Shown piece by piece: positions 18,344-27,185 of a stretch of DNA of 64,000 nucleotides. The position numbers and the translations under genes are program-made. Positions within the stretch are counted from its first letter, which is position 1. Each line of letters begins with the position of its first letter. The DNA comes from Belliella buryatensis (GTDB taxonomy: Bacteria > Bacteroidota > Bacteroidia > Cytophagales > Cyclobacteriaceae). Where the stretch lies: positions 310,001 through 374,000 of the forward strand of contig NZ_FZOK01000001.1 in assembly GCF_900188245.1 (NCBI RefSeq), given 5' to 3'. A model generated the notes under the pieces. The model saw only the letters and a list, made by a program, of their open reading frames with translations. It searched no databases and was not told the DNA's origin.

Positions 18344-20002
18344 TTAACGTATGATGATAACGTCTTCACCTTCGAAATCAGTACCATCGAGCAACTTACC
18401 AGTGATCTTAACTTTAATAACATCACCAGAAGAAACATTGCCTAAGGCTTTGACAATATCTGAGCTATTAAAACGAAGTGTCAAATCTGTATAACCATCT
18501 TCCCCTAAAGTATGGCATGCATTGGCATCAAGAGATTCACCATTAGAAGATTCATATGGAGTAGCTACATCATCGTAAGCAAAACCAATAGGGGAAACGC
18601 CTTCAAGTGTGATAGAAGAAACATCTATATCATTGACATCAAAACCCTCAGCCCCAAGTATGGCAGTAGGAATCACTCCATTTCTTCTTAGTTGAATTGG
18701 ATTAGGACAGCTTCCCGGATGTACATCAAATGCCACAGTTATATTTTGATCGGGAACAGTGATTGTTACCGAAGTTTTGGCATATTCTGCTCCATCACCT
18801 ACAAGGCAAAGATCAAAAGTATATACCCCTGGTTCTGTACCCTCCGGAACAGTGATCGTTACATCAAACAATCTCTCGATTGGTTCATCCAATATAATAT
18901 CTTCATAAGAGCTTGGATCTACATCTGTCAACCAAGAAGCAAAAGTGGGATCACAAGAAGTAATACTCAAATTATCGATCTTACTTAAATTTTCAGAAAT
19001 AATCGCTGAAATAAAATCTGCCACATCTGGACTAGAGGAGTTAAAAGGAAAAGCATCGCCTCCTGTCAATTGTGAAGCTGCTTTCCATAATGCAAATGGA
19101 TTCCCACTTGTTCCACCTGAAAATAATGTAATTAAAGTGATGCCATTTTCTTTCAATTCATTGATCGTTTTTGCAAACTCTAAATCATCAGCTGTACCTA
19201 CGATTTCATCTCTTCCTGGATCAGGACCTGTTGTAAATCCATTGATTCCTAAAAGACTATAAACATTACAATCGTGAGGGAGATTGTCCAACCAAAATAT
19301 CGCGATTTTCTTAGATCCAGCTCTCCAATTTAAAGTTTCATCATTGTATAATTCCCATAAAGGTCTCGTAAAATTCTCTGGACCATCATTTCCAAAACCT
19401 AATACCATGGAATTAATCCCATTTGCTGTATTAGATAAATCTGAACTTAGATTTGCATCCAATCTATATGGATAGTCAATTCCAGATCCGTAATTTGTTG
19501 GTCCATATCCACAACCTCCAAAAACTCCATTATAATCCATATGGGAGATAGCTCCGAAGTTGGTATCTGGAATCAAACTCCGCAAGGAATTCATAATGTT
19601 TATTGAATTTGCCTTGGCAGTATTCAAAACTCCCCCCATACTTCCTGTCAAATCCAAAATGAACATCACATCTCCCGATGAGGGTGCCCCATTGATTTTA
19701 CCAGTCAATGTCTGAGTATGACTTTCTGTAGGTTTGAGGGTAGCTTCAATTTCTGACTCCAGACTATTCCCTGACTCTGACATGAAGGCGTTCGACTTTT
19801 GTTTAAAAATGTAATCCTTTAAAGGAACCATCGAAGGAGGCAACTCCCCTTCAAAATTGTTACTCAACATATCTATTTCGATTTGTTGATTTAATTGATT
19901 CACATCCTGCTGAATATCTGTTAAATCTTGACAGGCATAAAATGTAGAAAAAAGAATTGCCAGACTGGCAATCTTAAAGATGTTGTGTTGTAAATTTTTC
20001 AT
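18344..20002 (-). CDS. VWA-domain lipoprotein
   Basis: A 552-residue surface or periplasmic lipoprotein. The start is the ATG at 20002, which gives a clean signal peptide and lipobox (FYAC, Cys24); the open frame runs 75 codons further upstream without a signal. A VWA domain covers about residues 108-340, with the MIDAS metal site DLTGSM at 117-122. Residues 345-425 look like a beta-sandwich, and the last ~125 residues (VAFDVHPGSCPNPIQLRRNG onward) match a domain often seen at the C-terminus of secreted proteins. It is divergent from the kinase/regulator pair. Likely a metal-dependent adhesion or scaffold protein. Confidence 0.75.
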   Translation of the reverse strand: MKNLQHNIFKIASLAILFSTFYACQDLTDIQQDVNQLNQQIEIDMLSNNFEGELPPSMVPLKDYIFKQKSNAFMSESGNSLESEIEATLKPTESHTQTLTGKINGAPSSGDVMFILDLTGSMGGVLNTAKANSINIMNSLRSLIPDTNFGAISHMDYNGVFGGCGYGPTNYGSGIDYPYRLDANLSSDLSNTANGINSMVLGFGNDGPENFTRPLWELYNDETLNWRAGSKKIAIFWLDNLPHDCNVYSLLGINGFTTGPDPGRDEIVGTADDLEFAKTINELKENGITLITLFSGGTSGNPFALWKAASQLTGGDAFPFNSSSPDVADFISAIISENLSKIDNLSITSCDPTFASWLTDVDPSSYEDIILDEPIERLFDVTITVPEGTEPGVYTFDLCLVGDGAEYAKTSVTITVPDQNITVAFDVHPGSCPNPIQLRRNGVIPTAILGAEGFDVNDIDVSSITLEGVSPIGFAYDDVATPYESSNGESLDANACHTLGEDGYTDLTLRFNSSDIVKALGNVSSGDVIKVKITGKLLDGTDFEGEDVIIIR

Positions 20003-20380
20003 AAAACTTAACATTTGATTTGTAAATAAATGGGATCTAAAATTCAAAACAGCCTCAGCTGTACCAAGCACGAGAGTAGAATCAAAAAGTCGAATGAATC
20101 GAAATTGATCACTCAAATAATTAAGTTCTAAGCTAGGTATAGGATACTTTTTGAAAAATATAGAATATACAATAGACCTACTTTCAGGGACGGTTGCACC
20201 ATCTGAATGTACAACTACCGAAAACAAAATAACTTTTTTTGTATTTGAAAAACTTTTTTAAATATCTAAATATAAACAGATTGAGTAATTACTTATATTT
20301 ATCAATAGTTAAGCATCAGTTATTGAGCGCTTTACCAATTTTGATCAAACCCTCACTAGATACTCTAAAGTATTGAAGAT
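20003..20380. other. Divergent intergenic region, 378 bases
   Basis: Lies between the VWA lipoprotein and the LytS-type kinase, and must carry both promoters. I see no clear TAnnTTTG box, palindrome or terminator. The minus-strand frame stays open through half of it, but that appears accidental. Confidence 0.4.
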
Positions 20381-22411
20381 ATGTTGATACTTATATTTTT
20401 ACTAATCACTAATATAACCACCTTCCCAACCCAACAAGGGTTTAAAGAGATCTCACCAGCCTCTGTTAATAAACCTTCAATCCTTCAATTAGAACGATAT
20501 GAAGGAGACCGACCCGATACTGTATGGTTGCAATCTAGTCTTACAGATGTCATTCAAATAAAAGAAAAAAGAGGAAATCATGTTTGGTTCAAAATAGACA
20601 TTTACAATCCCAAGGAGAATGACACAGCTTTTGTTTTTCTAAACCCAAAACCAATCCTACTCTATTCACTTCATATCAATAAAAAAGGTATGCTAGTTCC
20701 AATAGATACAGCTGGAACTTGGGTACAAGCAAAAAATTCATATTTCAAACATTTCCCTGAAATCACTTTCCTACCCTTACCAGCAAATGATACAACTACT
20801 TTTATTATCAAGGCCAATATTTTGAGATCAAATCCTAAAAGAGCATCCTTATCAGTAAAAGATCGATTAGCTACGTACGAGGAGTTCTATCATAGAGATT
20901 ATCAGGCTGAATTCGTGAGAGTGATTCATACCATTTCCATGGGGCTGATTACTTTTGCAGCTATTTTCTTTTTTGCTTATGCCTTAATCAATAGGCAAAG
21001 ACTCTACTTCATTTATTTACTTTATATAATATCTAGCTGGTTTTTTTCTCTCCAATTTTGGGCGCATATCCCATTTGTGAGTTATGGTTATTTTCATGGA
21101 CTGGTATTTCTCAAGCATTACACCTTTGAAGCTTCTACCATTTGGGTTTATATCTTTTATATTCTTTTTATCAAAGACCTTTTAGAAATCAAAAAACAAA
21201 ATATCACGCTAGCAAAAACACTTAACGGGCTCTGCTGGATACTTTTTTTATACAGCTTGCTATTTATGTTTTTGAATATCTCGGGTATAAATGACCAATT
21301 AATACCCCTAATCTATAATGGATTTAGGGTTTTGATTATGCCAATTTATATTGGATTACTTGTCTATATCATAGCTACTATACAAAGCCCAGTCAAAAAA
21401 TACTTTGTAATGGCAGCAGGAGTGATGTTGATAGGCACTTTTACTGCAATTTACCTGGCTATGTTCCATGATAGAAGTATCACCATAGGGAGAGCTATCA
21501 TCAATGATGGAGATATTTTAGTCATTACTATTTTTATAGAAATTACGATCAATGCCATGATTCTAGCCTACTACAACAGCTTAGTAAAAAAAGAAAGTAT
21601 TCAAAATCAAAACCTTTATATCAAACAACTAGAGACAAACAAGCAGCTCGTTCAGGAAGAGAGTATTAGGCTAGAAAAGCTTATCAAAGAAGCAAAAGAA
21701 ACCATTCAAAAAGAGCATCAAAAAAAAGAAGAACAAAGAATGATGCTGATGAAAACTGTCTTCGAGAATAAAATTCAAAGCCTAAAACTTCAAACCCTCG
21801 AAGCTCAGATGGACCCACATTTTATTTTTAATGCCATTAGTGCATTTAGAGATTTGGTTCTGAAACATTCAGAAACCAAAGCAGTGAATTACATCAATGC
21901 TTTTGCAACACTTTTGAGAAAAACACTTTCTTATAACAAACTTCCAGCTATAGACCTTCAAGAGGAACTGAAAATCACAGAGCTATATTTGGAAATTGAA
22001 CAACTGAGATTCAATGATGACTTTAACTTCAAGATCATCATTGAAAAAGGACTTTGCATTGAACAAATTCAGATCCCCCCTAGAATTCTCCAACCCCTTG
22101 TAGAAAACGCCATCAAACACGGACTTCTACCATCAGCCAAACCGATTAAACTGATCGAAATATCAGTCTGCCAAGAAATAGATGGCTTGAAAATAAGAAT
22201 TAAAGATAACGGTATAGGGTATGAAAAGGGTTTAAAATCAAAATTGACAACAGAACCCAATAGAAAATCATTTGGTCTAAGTTTGATTGAAGAAAGATTG
22301 AGGTTATTCAATGAACAGTTTCAACAACAAATACATTTTGAAGTCCATCAAAACTATAGTTCCGAAAATGACTTTGAAACCTATGCCACACTGACTGTTC
22401 AAAATCAATAA
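20381..22411 (+). CDS. Sensor histidine kinase, LytS type with 7TM sensor
   Basis: A 676-residue membrane kinase. A signal segment is followed by an extracellular 7TMR-DISM beta domain (about 25-180), seven membrane helices (about 180-400), a coiled coil and a His_kinase domain with the phospho-acceptor histidine in QMDPHFIFNAISAFRDL. The ATPase half has the N-box PLVENAIKHGL and the G-box region DNGIGYEKG. It is paired with the LytTR regulator 80 bases downstream; an intrinsic-terminator-like hairpin sits between them. The signal and targets are unknown. Confidence 0.88.
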   Translation: MLILIFLLITNITTFPTQQGFKEISPASVNKPSILQLERYEGDRPDTVWLQSSLTDVIQIKEKRGNHVWFKIDIYNPKENDTAFVFLNPKPILLYSLHINKKGMLVPIDTAGTWVQAKNSYFKHFPEITFLPLPANDTTTFIIKANILRSNPKRASLSVKDRLATYEEFYHRDYQAEFVRVIHTISMGLITFAAIFFFAYALINRQRLYFIYLLYIISSWFFSLQFWAHIPFVSYGYFHGLVFLKHYTFEASTIWVYIFYILFIKDLLEIKKQNITLAKTLNGLCWILFLYSLLFMFLNISGINDQLIPLIYNGFRVLIMPIYIGLLVYIIATIQSPVKKYFVMAAGVMLIGTFTAIYLAMFHDRSITIGRAIINDGDILVITIFIEITINAMILAYYNSLVKKESIQNQNLYIKQLETNKQLVQEESIRLEKLIKEAKETIQKEHQKKEEQRMMLMKTVFENKIQSLKLQTLEAQMDPHFIFNAISAFRDLVLKHSETKAVNYINAFATLLRKTLSYNKLPAIDLQEELKITELYLEIEQLRFNDDFNFKIIIEKGLCIEQIQIPPRILQPLVENAIKHGLLPSAKPIKLIEISVCQEIDGLKIRIKDNGIGYEKGLKSKLTTEPNRKSFGLSLIEERLRLFNEQFQQQIHFEVHQNYSSENDFETYATLTVQNQ

Positions 22412-22436
22412 AATACCCTGTTGAGGGTATTTTTAA
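22411..22436 (+). terminator. Terminator or attenuator between kinase and regulator
   Basis: AAATACCCT-GTTG-AGGGTATTT: nine-base perfect arms with a 4-base loop, followed by TTAAAAAT and then a run of seven Ts. It begins on the last base of the kinase stop. It would reduce or separate expression of the regulator from the kinase. Confidence 0.75.
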
Positions 22437-22491
22437 AAATATTTTTTTAAGTAACTTCACATATTCAAAACAACATACTGAATTTGAAGAC

Positions 22492-23280
22492 ATGACAGAT
22501 TCTATAAAAATTATTTATGTTGATGATGAGGATCATTCCTTGGATACTTTTCAGTATATGATAGAAAAGAATACAAGTGGGGCTATACTTTTCAAAAGAT
22601 ACAAAAGACCTGACTTATTCTTGGAAGAATGGAAACAAGGAGAATTAAGTTTTGATTTACTTTTTTTGGATATAGAGATGTTCCCTTTGAATGGAATTCA
22701 GCTATTACTGGAGATGAAAAAAATTAATTCCACGTTTAATTTTGACCTTGTGTTTCTCACAGCTTATGATGATTTTGCATTAGATGCATTTAGACATAAC
22801 GCAATCGACTATCTACTAAAACCCTTGATGATTGATGATTTTTTAGGCTGTTTAGAAAAATGGAAACACAAAAAGATTCAAAAAATTGACCCAATACAAA
22901 TTGAATTATTACGCGTGCTCTTTGATGCCCCACACAAAAAACCAGAACAGTTGGCTGTTCCAACTATGGATGGCTATGAAATTATTGAAATAAGAAAAAT
23001 AATCAGATGTGAAGCTGAAAGAAACTACAGCCACATCTACCTTTCTGATAACTCCAAATCATTTTTGGTTTCTAAAAACTTAAAAGAGCTTGAAAATGCT
23101 TTAACCTGCAACGGATTTCTCAGAATACATCATTCTCACTTAATAAATCCAACCCACCTCAAAAGAGTATTGAAAACTGATGGAGGCATTGTAGAAATGA
23201 TCGACAATACAAAAATTAGAATTAGTCGAAATAAGAATCTAATATTAGAATCAATTTTTAATAATATTTCCAAAATTTGA
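22492..23280 (+). CDS. LytTR-family response regulator
   Basis: A 262-residue two-domain regulator. The receiver (1-120) has IIYVDDEDHS, phospho-acceptor Asp in LLFLDIEM, T in FLTAYDD and the K in YLLKPL. The C-terminal LytTR DNA-binding domain (about 160-260) has EIIEIRKIIRCEAERNYSHIYL and the FLRIHHSHLINPTHLKRV segment. Its last 30 bases overlap the end of the convergent glycosyltransferase gene. It surely partners the upstream LytS-type kinase. Confidence 0.92.
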   Translation: MTDSIKIIYVDDEDHSLDTFQYMIEKNTSGAILFKRYKRPDLFLEEWKQGELSFDLLFLDIEMFPLNGIQLLLEMKKINSTFNFDLVFLTAYDDFALDAFRHNAIDYLLKPLMIDDFLGCLEKWKHKKIQKIDPIQIELLRVLFDAPHKKPEQLAVPTMDGYEIIEIRKIIRCEAERNYSHIYLSDNSKSFLVSKNLKELENALTCNGFLRIHHSHLINPTHLKRVLKTDGGIVEMIDNTKIRISRNKNLILESIFNNISKI

Positions 23281-24594
23281 CTTCCTATTCTGCTTTAGGA
23301 CCTTTTTAAATGCAAGAAATATCATTGAATAAAGAATAGTGTATTCAAACAAAAGAATAGGCCATTTTTCATCTACGCCAAACTCCCTATAAGCATGATA
23401 AGACAAAAACACCAAAGCAGTCCATGCTAAGAAAACTCTGTCCCCCACCAAAATCCCGAGACCAAATGCAGGAATCAGATACCAAGGGTGAACAGTCGTC
23501 TGAAAAAGTAAGTAGGCCAAATAAACCCATACGATGCGCTGTACTAAATCTGGTAAATTGGCTTTTTTAACGCCCAAACTAAGCCATAAAATCAAACCGA
23601 GAGACAACATGCTCAACACTGGACCAAGGGTTCTAATCGGGTTATAATCCAACCAAAAACTAGAAATCCATCTGAGTAAATAGTAAATGGACCCATTGAA
23701 CTCAAAACTACTTTGATACAATCTGAAGCTCTGCCAAAAATTCAAAAAGGCTCCCTCGAAGAATAATGGGATAAATAACACCACAATAACGAGCGCAGAA
23801 AGTAAAAGAAAAACCAGTCTACTCTTTCCACCAAAAAACTTCAGTAAAATAGGACCCAGCATCAAAGGACTTAACTTCACCCCCACTGCCCAAGTCCAAA
23901 ATATTGAAGCTCGATTCACTTTGCCTAGGAAGTACGCCATTCCCAGTAAGCCAAAAAGCACCATTCCTTCAAAATGAAGATTGCCTGTCAGCTCCAAGAT
24001 CACAAGTGGATTGAAGGCATACAAAAGGACTTTGGACTTTGGAAGATTCCATTGTTTTAGGATTTGAATTAATAAAAGACAATTCAAGATTTCAAAAAGC
24101 AAAACAGCAAGTCGAAGAATCAGGATATTCATACTCAAATGCTCCCCTCCCAATGCTGCTAACCAGAAAAATAGCTGATGCAAAGGTGGATAAACTGAAT
24201 AATACCCACTAGAATTCATTTGAGTCAAGAGCTGATTCCAATACTCGGAATCACCAATTTTTAACAATTCAAATGCTTCTTGAGGAAGATACAGATAAGG
24301 GTTGATTCCATTTCTAATCAGCTGCCCATCAAAAATAAAGCGATAAAAATCATCTGAAAGAACAGGTTCTGAAATTATCAGAATCATTCTCAACAAAAAA
24401 GCATACATCAATCCCAATTTTAAGGAAATTCCCCATTTTTCAGCATTTTGGTAGATGATCAAACTTACTCCAAAACAGAGCATATAAAGCGTCAATTGAA
24501 TGAAAAAGTCACTTCGATCTAAGCAGTAGCCCAAAAAAAATAGCGCTATTGAGTAGATCAAAATGACCATGTAGAACTGTATGCTGTTTTTCAA
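23251..24594 (-). CDS. Membrane glycosyltransferase (GT-C fold, GT87/mannosyltransferase-like)
   Basis: A 447-residue protein with about 10-12 membrane helices. The first extracytoplasmic loop holds SEPVLSDDFYRFIFDGQLIRNGINPY, which has the acidic pair DD expected for a polyprenol-phosphate-sugar-dependent GT-C enzyme, and the YPPLHQLFFW motif follows. Such enzymes add mannose or another hexose from a lipid carrier to glycolipids or proteins. A DPM1-like glycosyltransferase that could make the lipid-linked donor is encoded at 28.8 kb. Its 3' end overlaps the regulator gene by 30 bases, tail to tail. Confidence 0.7.
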   Translation of the reverse strand: MKNSIQFYMVILIYSIALFFLGYCLDRSDFFIQLTLYMLCFGVSLIIYQNAEKWGISLKLGLMYAFLLRMILIISEPVLSDDFYRFIFDGQLIRNGINPYLYLPQEAFELLKIGDSEYWNQLLTQMNSSGYYSVYPPLHQLFFWLAALGGEHLSMNILILRLAVLLFEILNCLLLIQILKQWNLPKSKVLLYAFNPLVILELTGNLHFEGMVLFGLLGMAYFLGKVNRASIFWTWAVGVKLSPLMLGPILLKFFGGKSRLVFLLLSALVIVVLFIPLFFEGAFLNFWQSFRLYQSSFEFNGSIYYLLRWISSFWLDYNPIRTLGPVLSMLSLGLILWLSLGVKKANLPDLVQRIVWVYLAYLLFQTTVHPWYLIPAFGLGILVGDRVFLAWTALVFLSYHAYREFGVDEKWPILLFEYTILYSMIFLAFKKVLKQNRKSNFGNIIKN

Positions 24595-24722
24595 AAAGAA
24601 GCTTTTAAAGTGTTTTGAATTATTTTTTACAGTTGGCCTTAATGATATTAATTACCAACTCTGTCTCGTCCTTAAGAATAGTTGATAATTTTTTGTTGAT
24701 TTTTTTTAGCTATTCAATTGCC

Positions 24723-24823
24723 TCCCGATGTTCGGGACGGGCACTTCAGGGCAAAAGCACATAGATATTCATTATTGCATTGGGTTGAAACCCAATGTTA
24801 GTATCATTTGCCCCTTCAGGGCA
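24723..24823. repeat. Cluster of three REP-like palindromes
   Basis: Three short perfect or near-perfect hairpins in 100 bases: TCCCGATGTTCGGGA (24723-24737), CATTGGGTTGAAACCCAATG (24778-24797) and TGCCCCTTCAGGGCA (24809-24823). Such mixed palindromes are common between genes in Cytophagales and are often mobilised by REP-associated transposases. No transposase gene is present here. Confidence 0.6.
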
Positions 24824-24834
24824 TTGATTCTCGA

Positions 24835-24980
24835 CTCTTACTTCATCGTCCCTCATTCATCCTTCATCCTTTATACTCCCTCATTCATCTTCATCCCTCC
24901 ACCTTCCTCCTTTGTCTTGCGTCTTGTATCTTATATCTTGTGTCTCACATCTCACATCTCATATCTCACATCTCCTCAAT
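24835..24980. repeat. Pyrimidine-rich degenerate tandem tract
   Basis: About 145 bases of C/T-rich sequence that turns into degenerate 7-10 base units: CTTGCGTCTTGTATCTTATA then repeats of CTCACAT, CTCATAT up to 24975. It touches the stop codon of the next minus-strand gene. The plus-strand open frames here are low-complexity artefacts. It may be a minisatellite-like slippage tract. Confidence 0.65.
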
Positions 24981-25873
24981 CATTCCTTCAATTTCAACTC
25001 TTCCCTCAAAAACTCATCCTCCACCCCGTTTCTCGTCCAATAATCAATCACTTTCACAGCTTTTCTCCGTGCTTTGGTAACTTCTTTCTGACCATTGGAT
25101 TTGGTTTGGCTTTCTTCCCAAGCCATGATTTCGTGTGGAAAATCTTTCTCGAAATCTATCTTCAATACACGTGATCCTGAGCTGTAAGTCAATTCTAACT
25201 GCTTGCGGTCATTGCTGATGTCTTGCACTCTGATAAATGCTTCTTCCGCCGCCAATTCCTGATGGGAAAAGCGTTGATAAAATAAAGATGGGAATATGGT
25301 CACCCCTCCAATAGGGATTTCATTGGGTGAAATTCGAATCAAATTCCATAAATCATCCTCAGCCATGCCTGTCAAACTGATCGATTGATCTCCTTCCTTT
25401 TCAAAATAAGAGAATAACTTTCCTGAATAGGAATCTTGCCCATTCAGATTAAGTTGGGTGAAACTCTGCCCACACCACTCCTGAACAGATGAAGTAAATT
25501 TGAGTCCTTGTGATTTCTCCTTCGTCGGGGTAAAAGCAGACAGCATCATATGATAGGGATAGATCCCCGTAACAAAATCTCTCGTCTGATTCATCTTCAA
25601 CACAGAAATCTTATCCTTTCCGGCTTCCTGTGGATTGTCTAGCTTCACTTGCTTCTTCCTAGAAAAATCTTCCGTCACAAATATCAAGACCGCCTCTCCT
25701 GCTCTCGCTTCACCATATCGATATTGCTCCAAGTCAAAACTGCTGATTTCGGCTTTCCCCTGAAACCAATACTTCCCCCACTCCTCAAAATTAATATTTT
25801 CACGCTGAGGCGCTTTTGAACAAGAAAAGCTGATGGTGGCAATCAAAAAAAGAATGGTGAGTGATTTTTTCAT
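24980..25873 (-). CDS. Conserved lipoprotein of unknown function
   Basis: A 297-residue lipoprotein (lipobox SFSC, Cys18). The mature part begins with a conserved-looking EEWGKYWFQGKAEISSFDLEQ segment and includes YRYGEARAGEAVLIFVTEDF and SVQEWCGQSFTQLN. It is basic and ends in KARRKAVKVIDYWTRNGVEDEF. I see no catalytic motif. The C-terminal coding sequence abuts a pyrimidine-rich repeat tract. I cannot assign a function. Confidence 0.6.
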   Translation of the reverse strand: MKKSLTILFLIATISFSCSKAPQRENINFEEWGKYWFQGKAEISSFDLEQYRYGEARAGEAVLIFVTEDFSRKKQVKLDNPQEAGKDKISVLKMNQTRDFVTGIYPYHMMLSAFTPTKEKSQGLKFTSSVQEWCGQSFTQLNLNGQDSYSGKLFSYFEKEGDQSISLTGMAEDDLWNLIRISPNEIPIGGVTIFPSLFYQRFSHQELAAEEAFIRVQDISNDRKQLELTYSSGSRVLKIDFEKDFPHEIMAWEESQTKSNGQKEVTKARRKAVKVIDYWTRNGVEDEFLREELKLKE

Positions 25874-25918
25874 AACATATAGTTTTTATTCGCACTCTAA
25901 TTTACGATTAATAATTAT

Positions 25919-26070
25919 ATGATTCTCCGCAATGACACCCGCATGCAATTATATCACAAATAATCTTGTGGATAAGGTTTAACAGGTATCAGTCGATCAG
26001 TTATCAGTGCATCAAATGATTTAAAGTACACCATTTTGTTTGCTTACTGATGTGAAAGCGGATATGTAGA
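25919..26070 (+). mobile_element. MITE-like element copy B
   Basis: Begins ATGATTCTCCGCAATGACAC, one base different from copy A, and ends TTACTGATGTGAAAGCGGATAT, again like copy A. Its length (about 150 bp) is the same, but the middle is diverged. The flanks do not show a clean target duplication. It lies just upstream of the lipoprotein gene start, so it could affect that promoter. Confidence 0.6.
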
Positions 26071-26157
26071 TTATTTTACAGATTGCTGGGGAAGCTATTT
26101 GATGATGGAAAATCTGCTTAGGTCAAAGGATTTTCAATTCTTGGTAAATGGTACTTT

Positions 26158-26292
26158 ACGTTGGCCCTGGCTAAGAAACGTGCGGGTTTTGGAACACGTA
26201 TTTGTCAACCGAGAACCAAGTTTCATAACGTGTACTAAATTTCATTTTACCCTGTCAGCCCGCATGTTTTCTTAGCCTTTGTTGGGCAACGT
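26158..26292. other. Long imperfect hairpin, attC-like
   Basis: A 135-base inverted repeat just after the stop of the cassette-like gene. The arms are ACGTTGGCCC / GGGCAACGT and GGCTAAGAAACGTGCGGG (26169-26186) / CCCGCATGTTTTCTTAGCC (26259-26277), with an unpaired middle of about 72 bases. Read on the minus strand it contains GCCCAAC, which fits the integron R'' consensus RYYYAAC, next to the gene stop. The far-end GTTRRRY box is not preserved. It could instead be a long palindromic repeat. Confidence 0.5.
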
Positions 26293-26301
26293 TTTTCTTT
26301 T

Positions 26302-27084
26302 TTATTTTTTTAATTCTCTGTAATCTCTCTGTCCAAGGTCGCTGTCGTTGAGGAATAAGAAAGTTCTAATTGTCCCGGTAAACCTTTGTGCTTGTCCCAA
26401 TTTACCGAATGTGAATTGTCTTGTCAGGGCTCTTGCGAAAATCTCAAGCAATACAATTGTCTTGGTGCGAACTTGGTCGTTTATCTTTCTTATCTCGTCA
26501 AGTTTGGTCTTGTCAATGTCCTTGTGGTTGTCCTTGAATTTATCAAACAACTCCTTGTCTGCGAGCAATAAGTCGGTCTCCAGTCGCTCCCAGAGTTGTT
26601 TGATATCCTTGCTTTTTTGCTTTGGATTGGATATGATTACGTCAAGGTTGTAGTATCTCGAATATTGTCCGAACTCCCCCAAAAAATCAACAAGTTGATT
26701 GAGGGTCGGGTTGTTTGTTAATGTGTCCAGGTCATCTTTGAGTGCAGGAGTACTCGCAACAAAGTAGTCAGCGGTTACTTTGTCCTTCAAGTAAAGGAGA
26801 TTGTGTCCGTTGTCTTTTTTACTCTTTTTGAAGTCGTCCATTGTCGGGAATTGTCCGTACTGCTCCCAATGATAAAAGCAAATGATGAGCTTTAGAAGTT
26901 TCTCAAAGCCGTTAGATAGTAGGTTGAACGGAAGGTAGTAAAAGTCATTACCTCCGTTGATGTTTTGTAGCTCAGCGAGTCCAGAATGAATGAGATTGAT
27001 TGAAGCACGCACTTCATCGTCAAGTGCTACTAACTTGTCGAAGGGAATTTCTTTGTCCTTTGATGTTGCTGTCTCCAATGTCAT
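26302..27084 (-). CDS. Cassette-like gene, possible HEPN-related protein
   Basis: A 260-residue, mostly helical, soluble protein without signal peptide. I do not recognise it firmly. The stretch LPFNLLSNGFEKLLKLIICFYHW followed by a His-containing NGHNLLYLKDKV resembles the HEPN-type 'helical pair then GHxL' pattern; an R-x4-6-H RNase motif is not evident. The base text is unlike its neighbours (many GACAA/TTGTC words). It is bounded by GTTGGGC upstream and GCCCAAC downstream and by hairpins on both sides, the layout of an integron gene cassette. Transfer is likely; function unknown. Confidence 0.55.
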   Translation of the reverse strand: MTLETATSKDKEIPFDKLVALDDEVRASINLIHSGLAELQNINGGNDFYYLPFNLLSNGFEKLLKLIICFYHWEQYGQFPTMDDFKKSKKDNGHNLLYLKDKVTADYFVASTPALKDDLDTLTNNPTLNQLVDFLGEFGQYSRYYNLDVIISNPKQKSKDIKQLWERLETDLLLADKELFDKFKDNHKDIDKTKLDEIRKINDQVRTKTIVLLEIFARALTRQFTFGKLGQAQRFTGTIRTFLFLNDSDLGQRDYRELKK

Positions 27085-27097
27085 TTATTTAAATGTT

Positions 27098-27176
27098 GCC
27101 CAACGGTTTGATATCCGCAATCATTGCGCTATTTGTTCCATATTGAATCCTTTGCGCAAGTAAGTGGCGGATATTT
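27098..27176. other. Hairpin plus GTTGGGC core upstream of the cassette-like gene
   Basis: Minus strand reads GATATCCGCC...TTGCGC, a short loop, GCGCAATGATTGCGGATATC, then AAACC and GTTGGGC (27104-27098), 14 bases before the ATG. This is the layout expected for the 3' half of an attC site in front of a cassette gene. It also shares GATATCCGCAAT and GCGGATAT ends with the MITE-like family and may be a short member (copy E). Confidence 0.45.
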
Positions 27177-27185
27177 CTTAATTAT

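Noticed and set aside
20003-20227. 75-codon N-terminal extension of the VWA lipoprotein
   Set aside because: The extension has no signal peptide, while the ATG at 20002 gives a proper lipoprotein signal directly.
24835-24980. CRISPR array
   Set aside because: Units are 7-10 bases and degenerate with no spacers; no cas genes in the window.
24728-25174. Plus-strand open frames of 148 and 90 codons
   Set aside because: They lie in the pyrimidine-rich repeat tract and antisense to a lipoprotein gene; products are low-complexity Ser/Pro/Leu/His text with no signal or motif.
26348-26653. Plus-strand frames antisense to the cassette-like gene
   Set aside because: The minus-strand frame is longer and spans precisely between the two hairpin sites; the plus frames look like shadows.
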